From Cyprinodon diabolis (Eukaryota > Chordata > Actinopteri > Cyprinodontiformes > Cyprinodontidae): DNA of 64,000 nucleotides. The notes beneath the pieces are model-generated. The model saw only the letters and a program-made list of their open reading frames with translations. It searched no databases and had not been told where the DNA came from. Below, in pieces: positions 56,781-64,000 of this stretch. Positions within the stretch are counted from its first letter, which is position 1. Each line of letters begins with the position of its first letter. The stretch lies in contig CM060081.1 of the NCBI GenBank assembly GCA_030533445.1, positions 38,963,611-39,027,610 of the forward strand. The letters are read 5' to 3'. Both the position numbers and the translations under genes were made by a program.

Positions 56781-57196
56781 GTAAATCGCTGCAGTCAGAG
56801 CTTCTTCCTGTTTTTCACTAGTTCCTTCTTCTCTCGTTCCGTGTTCGTACGGAGTAGGCTGAGAAGGAAGTCCAAGGAAAGAGAGAGAGAGTAAGAAAGA
56901 GAAGATGTTTCTTTCAGAAGGAGGACTTTAGGTGTTGTATCTGTCCCTGTGCCTGAAGCCATGGGGGCTGTGAGAGGTGCTGACAGGGAGCAGCTTTCAG
57001 AGAAACTGACTGGAGATTGATTTTTTTTTTCTTTCCAATATTGCTCCCAGTTTGGGTAGAATAGTTTTAAAGAGATATATTTGATTGAATGGATCCTAAA
57101 AGAAAACATCAGGGACTGCAAAACAAAAGACTTTCCAAATGAGAAAACCTTTCTCACAGATCTCTCACCTGGGAAAGATAGGGGATTGACGGAAAC
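56781..57196 (+). promoter_or_regulatory. Candidate proximal ece1 promoter/5' leader (ECE-1d-type)
   Basis: This is the sequence directly in front of the ECE-1d-like start codon. It has an ETS-like CTTCCTG near 56804 and purine-rich GAGA runs at about 56880-56905, but no convincing TATA box near a start. A 19-codon upstream frame begins at 56961 in a strong context (GAAGCCATGG) and stops at 57020. The transcription start is not determined. Confidence 0.4.
56961..57020 (+). other. Possible upstream ORF in the ece1 leader
   Basis: ATG at 56961 with G at -3 and G at +4, 19 codons, then TGA, ending 176 bases before the main start. If the transcript covers it, it could reduce translation of the ECE-1d form. 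Confidence 0.35.
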
Positions 57197-57325
57197 ATGG
57201 AGGCACTGAGAGAATCGTTTCTTCATTTGACTTTTCAGATGTCAAAATACAAGAGAGCAACGCTGGATGAGGAGGAACTGGTGGACTCCACTGGTGACGA
57301 TGCCTACCCATCACCACCCATGCAG
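57197..57325 (+). CDS. ece1: ece1 coding exon with ECE-1d-like start
   Basis: ATG at 57197 opens [14 protein letters not shown], matching the human ECE-1d N-terminus as I remember it, and runs into [20 protein letters not shown]. The codons for the end of that first segment also form a pyrimidine tract plus CAG at 57227-57238, so transcripts from farther upstream could splice in exactly before the second ATG (57239). The donor is 'gtaaaa' after 57325, phase 0. Confidence 0.9.
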
Positions 57326-60300
57326 GTAAAAACTCAACCCTACTTTAGATCATAATCAACAGATTATTTTTTTTCTACTGCTTCTACTTGCTCCTTTAAA
57401 ACCTTCCTAATGGACCCAAAGGACTGAGCTACTGGCATAAAGAGTCCCACATTTTCATAATATTCTTGCTGATTTAACTCAAACACTCAGCAGAAAATAT
57501 AATATTCAAGTAAATGTTTTTCCACAATTAAAGGTCCCTCTATTCACATTGTACTGCTAATTAATTACTTCACATTTTTTATCTTAGAAGTGATGAAATA
57601 GCTTTTTGTGAAGCAGCTTATTTCTTGACTGCCTCACAAACTGTGAAGGAAGGAGGAATAAAAGCGACATTTAGTTACTTTTTGAGGGATTAGAAGTATA
57701 TGTACAATGATAAAGAAATGATTTACAGACACAGTGTGGAAACTTAAAACACAATTCTAACTTGCTGTACATGAGGAAACATAAATACAGTGTCGTCTTT
57801 TAAACGTTCTGAACCTGTGCCAAATTGGTAAATGTCATTTTAGAGTCCAGGAACAATTAAAGAATGTATAACCTTTTCGTTTAACAACAGCTGAAAAGGC
57901 CTTTTCAGAAAAACTATTGTGTTCTTCTATTCAATCTGTGACCAAATCAGAAACATAAATCTGTTTTTCTGCAGTAGGATAGTTTATAAAGGCATAAAAT
58001 AGCATGTATTAAAAACGTTTCTGACTATTTATGGCTTTGCAGATTTAAATGAGATATTTTATGTTTATTTCTATGTACAGATGACCTTTTTGCCAGGCAG
58101 GAGCACCACATGTAGTCCAGACAAGACCCAAAAAGAAAAGAGGCTTCTGTTATTAGTGTGTTTCCTTTCAGTCGCCCTGTTTCTGTCACTCATCTCTACT
58201 GGAGTCTTTTATAATCAAGGTGAGTTTTAGAAGTGCATCAAATGAAACCGCTACAAAAACACTTACATGTGCCAAAATAATCAAAGCTTTCTATATTTTG
58301 CACTAAAAACATGAATACAGGGTGGGTCATTTGTTTTTCACATGTGTGTTTATTTTTATGTTGAACACATTATTTTACAGTTTCTTTCGTTCTTTCTCTG
58401 ACAAATTCACTTTCCTTTTCGACTCAATGCACACAATGCAGGGTAAGGTTAAATTTTCGTCATTATTGGCAGAGGATAGATAGCTTGTAATGCAAGAGGG
58501 ACTGAATGACCAACTGTTGAGGAGGCAGCCTATCGACGTGACACAACACGTTAATCCGTCTAGGCTGCTCTACAACTGACCAATCGACCATCCAATTTGA
58601 TCCAAAGGAAACACGTTCCAACCTCAACACATTTTTGGATTTTGAATAAGGGACGCAGTTCTACGTATTTCTGGAAACAAAAGCAAATAAGTGCAGTGTT
58701 AAACATTGTTACTGGGGAAGATGAAATACAGAAGCTTGTAACCCTGAGCAGTGAAAAGATGAGTAGTTGAACACTATGAGGGCGTTAAATATCCAGGCTC
58801 TGATACTCTTTTTCTGTCCTACTGGCTGCATAAAGGCTCCCTCTATGGACCAACAGACTGGTAAGATTGATTATTTAAGGGAAAGTCCATCCATCCATTT
58901 TCTGTCACGGGGTGCTGATGGCTATCTCCAGCTGCCTACGGGCGAGAGGCAGGGTGCACCCTGGACAGGTCTATTTATGGGGAAGGATGTATCTGAAATG
59001 TCCCCAGCATAAAAAAAGCTGGTTAGTAATTGTGAATGTGGAATAAAATCAACAAAGATGTTTGTTTCACTTTATCTGTTTTCTGTACTTCTGAACTCCT
59101 AATAAGAGTAAACACTCTGTTTAAAGAAATATTTTCTTGGTTCCATATGCCCAACTCTGCGCTGCCTGCTATGTTCACCCAGAATGTGTGCTGTATATTT
59201 CCAGATGTCACATTTATGGTAATAAACTTTGCCAGTTTACCTTGCAATTCAGAGGATTTACAAAGGGAAATCCAGAGACTTGACTTTTAATTTCCCCCTA
59301 ATGATGCATTTTATGTTATCAATGTGTCTCTCTTCCTGTCATACTCCTGACATTCCAGTCAAATTGCTGCTTATGTCCGAACAAGACCGAGGGGGTCTAC
59401 CTTGTTAGGGACAAAGCAGACACAGTTGTGGAGAAGTGTGAGCGGTCTGCCCTGCCCCATTCCTTTCAATAAGATGTTAGTACTATGACTTCATATGATC
59501 AGTTTATCCTGTCAGATCGGATGCTTAATTGGGTTTATTGTGTCTTAACTTTAACCTATGCATCCCCATAGCATAGGTCCCAAAGCTTTACTAGCTCCCC
59601 AATTACAGCTATCTCGTGTTGTTGCTAGTTATTTTACTCTCTGTTACATTTCTGCATGGGCGGGAGCTTATATCTCTTCAAATGACCGAGTTTGGATGTA
59701 TGGAAAGCCATTTAGGAGATGAACTTTGGCCAGCAAAGCTATCAGCCAGGTTGATAAATCCACTGCTCTGTTCTGCAAATATTCATTCAAGATAACTGCA
59801 TGAATTATTTACATTAGCAAATGCACACAGAACAAGTAAAAACAGAGAAACCAAGTGTGTTATTATTGTGGACTGGCTCCATAGCAACATAATTGAATTC
59901 AGGTTGACATACCGTCAGAGCTGTCAACTAACCTTCTTCTGTCTATGTTAAAAATTTACGATACTGCTTTGAAATTTTAATCCAATAGTGTAATAGTTGG
60001 TTACCATGGAGACTTGATGCAATCTGGTGGACAGATTTTCCTAACCAAGAAGTCACACTGATTTCTTGAGCAAAGGATACCGTTTTGAGCATCTTGGAAT
60101 GTCCTAAATACTTTTTAATGCCATAAATCACAATTGTGGTAGGCTTAAAGCACAATAAAAATCTTATATATATTGTATGGTTATCATAGTTGTATTTTTG
60201 TATTGAATTAAAAGAGATTATGTCTTCAAATTAAGATTATTTATATACCTTCCTATTCACGGAAATATATTTTTATTTCTATTTTAAGTACATTCCTTTC

Positions 60301-63300
60301 ATTTTTGAGAACCAGTCAATTTATTTTTGTAGAATAACTTTTATTAAACAGACCAGTCATAAGATCATTTTTTAAGCTTAAATTCGCAGCTTATTAAAAT
60401 AAAATTTCTCCTATAGCATACAATGCAAAAATTATGTAAAGAAAAATAATTGAACTTTATTGACCTCTGCGTTTAACCCATTCCCTTGGGGAGAAGTGGG
60501 CTGCCATCAAGGGGCGCCCAGGGAGCAGGTTGGGGGTTAAGGGTCTTGCTAAGAGAGCCAGAGTGGCAGTCTGTGGGAGTGGGACTCGAACTCAGAACCT
60601 CAGGATTCCAAACTCTGTCCCCTAGCCACTAGGCCCCCACTTCAAATTAGAAGAAGTAAATATTTCTTAAAATAACTGCATTTACCCTTAATTTGAGTAG
60701 GTAAATAAGATGAATTGCCAATGAATCAAGTATTTTTGCTGTTTAAATAAGATAATTAGATATTAGGCACTTTAAATGAGACAATGCAATTGTTTTTCCC
60801 TCTTTTAAATGTAAATTGTCTCATTTTATTGGCAAAGTGTCTCATTTAGCTCCCCAATTTAAGAAAATACAAACTTTTTTAAAGAAAAAACAACTAATTT
60901 ATATTTAAATGTTTTGCAGTGTAGCTGTAGTAAACTGCTGGTGTTTAATTTGTACAGTTCTTAGTTAATAAATTTTTTTCTCACTGAGGCAAGAACTTTA
61001 ACTGAGCTGCCGGAAAGTAACTCAAAATCACTCCCTTGAGCTTGTTCATTATGGGAAAGGTTCTTATGGATTTACTGCAGCATCCTGGCCGCTTCTCATC
61101 AGTCTGGGTTTCCTCAGCTCTACCATGGGAAACGGAATACCACTTCCTCCTATTCAGGATCCCTTTTTGCATCACTCTTTGAAATAATAAAAGGAACAAG
61201 GATTCAATCGTCTTAGGAAAATCTAACCTCATCTTGCTGGTTACTGCGTGTGCATGTCTGTACGATTCCTCATATAAACAGATAGTTAAGGTTTCAGTCC
61301 TGGTCAAGAGTTATGGATTGAGCTGTTCTTTGAGCTGTTTATATACTGAATAAGGACAAATACTTTCACTTCTCTTAAAACAATGTTTTTTTTTTCAGTT
61401 TTTTTGTGAACTAAAAGATGAACAATATTTGCAGAATTTGAAGTTGTGTTCTTTGTGAATGAATCCTTTAATCAATTTCTTTCTCTTCAATTATAAAACC
61501 CCAAGCTAGCGTTAGGATGTTAGATGTTGCTTTTCTCTTGTCAGTTCTCAGCTGACTGTTTATGAAAGACTTTTCTTGGGACAAGTATTCCCTCCAGGTT
61601 GTATTCTTTGGCTTATAAAATGATAGCTTCCAGATGCTCTAAAAACCCTCATGCATTTTTGTCTTACCATGAAATATTTTCAGATTCTCTAATGTTTCTC
61701 ACAAACTGTGTGAACTATCTAAAATGTTCATCTTATCTTCTGCATATATCTTTTTGTTGCAGCTCACCCGCGCCTGTGCCTTTCAGAGCCATGCATTACT
61801 GTCACCAGCTCTGTCCTGGGAGCCCTGAATAGATCTGTGGACCCCTGCCATGACTTCTACAACTTTGCTTGTGGGGGCTGGGTGAAGAACAACCCTCTCC
61901 CTGAAGGGAAGTCCCGCTGGGGTCCGTTTAGCAACCTGTGGGAGCACAACATGCTTGTGATGAAGCACTTGTTAGGTGAGCTCTTATTTATTACAACTTC
62001 AGTTGGTGCAAGAACCTGCAGAAAGATCCTTAACCCTAAATAAAAGGGCTTTCATCCTTCCTGTTTTATTGGTTTCCTCTACTTTTAATTACGCTTTTAA
62101 AATCCTCAGATAAATCTTCAGGGGTTTGTATGGTCAAACACCTTCCTATATTACCAAACTGTTTAATGCACACTCCGCACCATGAGCCCTAAGGGTCCCA
62201 AACTAAACTACTCATAAACTTAAGGATCCACCATAAAACTCCATAGGATCCCTCTTCTTTGTTTTTACATTGTCTTGACTTATTCAGAGGGCAGCTGAAG
62301 ACATTCTAATATATCTTTACAAAAAACTTCTTAAATCTTTTATATTTGTTTTCGTTTATTTCTTTTAGTGTGCTTTATGTCTTTCTAATAAGGTTTTAAC
62401 AATGTTTTGGTCTTCATCCTTTGTTTATTAATCTTTTCCCACATTTTTTTGATTACTGTTTAGGTAAAGCCCATTAATTAAACAAACAAAAAAAAAAAAA
62501 CTAAAATAATTTACAGTGCTTTTCTAGAAAAAAAAATACATAAAGGACACCGGGACAAAATAAAAGATAGCATGATGTTAAACTGCCCAAAAGGTTCAAG
62601 TACAACCAGGTTAATTTTTAAGGAAACTATTAAGGAAGAATATTAGTTTTTGGCCTTAATTTAGTGGCATAGCGCAGCCCTTTAAAAGTCCAGAACTGAA
62701 GTGCATCACTCTAGAAAAACTAGAAGAAAGTTTAAAAAATGTTTTTTTCTTGTATCAGTTTTGGCCAATGCGTGTATGAATTCACTGTTTAATTAGTTTA
62801 GCCCTGCCACCTCAAGGTTTTTTAAAAATTGAGACATGTGAAAAATGTATCATTGTGTCATTTTTATTGCGTGAATGGAGAAAGAGAGTGCAATATCTGC
62901 CTAAAGCATTTGCCCCCCAAACAAATCTGCAACACGTTTTTGGCCTAATGGTTTTTATTATAGTCTATCAACAAACACCATTCTTAAAAGCTTTTGCAGG
63001 GTTTTAAAAGAAAATTTGAATGTAATTTTCATTACAGAATGACATTAAAGAATTAGAAATGTGTTCTTAGATCCATATTTCTTGTCATTAGATTGGAAAC
63101 TATGTTTTATTTTTACATAAAATATTATCCTATAGAACAAAATCCTTGCTTCCTCTTTGTGAATGTCTTATGTTTTGTATGTATCTTAAAATTAAAATCA
63201 GAAAATTAACTATTAAAAAAAATGATAATTTGTGTTTCATGTAATATTTGCAGCTCTGAATGACTTAATTAGCTGGGCTCCAGGTAAAATGGCTCTTTGC

Positions 63301-64000
63301 ATCAGAAAGGTTTCAGACCATAATATTTGGGATTGTTAAACGTGCATCAGTTCTTCTCTTGTTTAAACTGCATTTTGTACTGAAAAGAGATAAATTTCAT
63401 AATAATTGTTGTTATACGGGTATGCTTGTACAAAGTCTTTACACTCAGAGCTTCATTAAGAAAAAGCTGCTCCTGATTCATCAAAGTCTTACCAAGAAAA
63501 GCAAAACTGGAAATACAATATTATATAAAACAAAAATGTAAAATCATGAATATCACCTGAAGCAGTAGATTCAGTAGTATCTTTAGACTGACAAACAAAA
63601 AGAAGAACCCATTTGATATCACATTAAGGTTAAAACAGTAATTGATGTCCAGAGCCAGTCCCTTATAGTGGTGAGCTGCCCACAGGTGTCCAACTGCAAG
63701 GAGCAAAGATCAGCTTGAAATAACTATGTGGCTACCAGAAATAACCATAGCAGTGCTATTAGGAATCTCTGAACCATGCTGAGATAGGGCAGAGTAAAAT
63801 CCTGTAAAACTGCTGTGCTTGAGAGTAATCAAATGTTTTAAAGTTCAGTTCTGCAACAAAAACACAAAATGAAGTTATATCCTTTTTTACACTGACTTCA
63901 TTTACTTTATTTTTTCACTTGGGCAGAAAACACAACAATAAAAGAACTGAGCACAGCGGAGAAAAAAGCCCAGCAATACTATCAAGCCTGCATGAATGAG
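57197..64000 (+). CDS. ece1: ece1: endothelin-converting enzyme 1, 5' part (gene cut by window end)
   Basis: ECE1 is a type II membrane zinc metalloprotease (peptidase family M13) that cleaves big endothelins and other peptides at the cell surface and in endosomes. Four coding exons are present: 57197-57325, 58081-58219, 61763-61975 and 63927-64000, joining in phase to 185 residues. Residues 1-63 are cytoplasmic ([14 protein letters not shown], then [17 protein letters not shown], nearly as in human). Residues about 64-86 are the membrane anchor. The ectodomain starts with CLSEPC and the [13 protein letters not shown] motif, and a sequon follows in ENTT. The HExxH catalytic part lies beyond the window. 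ECE2 is a possible alternative, but the KRATLDEE N-terminus and the alpl neighbour favour ece1. Confidence 0.95.
58081..58219 (+). CDS. ece1: ece1 exon encoding the membrane anchor
   Basis: Residues 44-89 plus one base. It follows the acceptor 'tatgtacag' and ends at donor 'gtgagt'. The KTQKEKR stop-transfer basic stretch precedes [19 protein letters not shown], placing the N-terminus in the cytosol. The ATG at its first codon is internal to the protein. Confidence 0.93.
58884..58972 (-). repeat. Fish interspersed repeat tail, inverted copy
   Basis: Reverse complement of the family at 6081-6205 ('gacctgtccagggtgcaccc' and 'aaaatggatggatgg' on the minus strand). It lies in ece1 intron 2. Confidence 0.65.
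60450..60645 (-). mobile_element. tRNA-derived SINE, copy 5 (ece1 intron 2)
   Basis: Reverse-complement copy with a recognisable body ('aagggtcttgctaagagagc', 'gtttaacccattcccttggg') and tRNA-like head ('gggactcgaactcagaacct', the B box; 'cccctagccactaggccccc', the A-box end). Confidence 0.87.
61763..61975 (+). CDS. ece1: ece1 exon: start of the M13 ectodomain
   Basis: Residues 90-160 plus one base: [17 protein letters not shown], a sequon in [39 protein letters not shown]. The acceptor is 'tttttgttgcag' and the donor 'gtgagc'. The conserved cysteines of the M13 N-terminal disulphides are in place. Confidence 0.96.
61981..63926. other. ece1 intron 3
   Basis: Nearly 2 kb of AT-rich sequence between the exons ending at 61975 and starting at 63927. 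No transposon with clear ends recognised; an A-rich run lies near 62490. Confidence 0.6.
63927..64000 (+). CDS. ece1: ece1 exon, truncated by window end
   Basis: Acceptor 'cacttgggcag', then residues 161-185: [25 protein letters not shown], matching the family's KAQxYYxACMNE block. The exon continues past base 64000. Confidence 0.93.

Noticed and set aside
56795..57226. 143-codon minus-strand frame
   Set aside because: It is antisense to the ece1 leader and start exon; the Ser/Leu-rich run comes from the GAGA-type purine stretch.
1..64000. CRISPR array, operon or prokaryotic features
   Set aside because: No regularly spaced repeats with unique spacers and no tightly packed frames; introns and fish repeats show eukaryotic nuclear DNA.

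Overview
The window is vertebrate nuclear DNA, almost certainly from a percomorph-type teleost. It is AT-rich. Its two genes are split into short exons with GT-AG introns, and the rest is dominated by fish-type repeats: Tc1/mariner, hAT and Harbinger-like DNA transposons, tRNA-derived SINEs, and fragments of L2-like and restriction-endonuclease-type LINEs. I cannot fix the species from the sequence.

Two host genes are supported, arranged head to head. On the minus strand lies a complete tissue-nonspecific alkaline phosphatase gene (alpl). Eleven coding exons between 35626 and 19914 join in phase to 527 residues with every metal ligand and the catalytic serine, and a candidate untranslated first exon with a TATA box lies near 40.9 kb. 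On the plus strand, the first four coding exons of endothelin-converting enzyme 1 (ece1) run from 57197 to the window edge, where the gene is cut. This divergent ALPL/ECE1 neighbourhood is also known in human (1p36.12), so it is old synteny. A GC-richer block near 45.0-45.2 kb looks like an upstream alternative ece1 first exon. The exon at 57.2 kb carries an ECE-1d-like start whose codons double as a splice acceptor.

Layout: 1-19.9 kb is gene-free as far as I can tell and holds a SINE, decayed Tc1 copies, a jockey-like LINE relic, a hAT MITE, a probable solo LTR and, at 17.06-19.56 kb, an intact-looking Tc1 transposon nested in an older Tc1 relic. 19.9-41 kb is alpl, its introns carrying two hAT elements with near-perfect 8-bp target duplications, two SINEs (one in intron 4, one in the proposed first intron), an L2-like fragment, a Harbinger-like relic and a large TATG microsatellite. 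41-57 kb is the intergenic/upstream ece1 region with LINE fragments, repeat families present twice in the window, a second copy of the first hAT MITE and a 20-bp-arm perfect palindrome. 57-64 kb is the 5' part of ece1 with a SINE in intron 3.

The two genes do not form a pathway: alpl encodes a GPI-anchored ectophosphatase involved in mineralisation and ece1 a type II membrane metalloprotease. I found no new multi-gene system. The observations most worth checking are the dual-use start/splice site of ece1, the candidate alternative promoters of both genes, and the nested, apparently intact Tc1.
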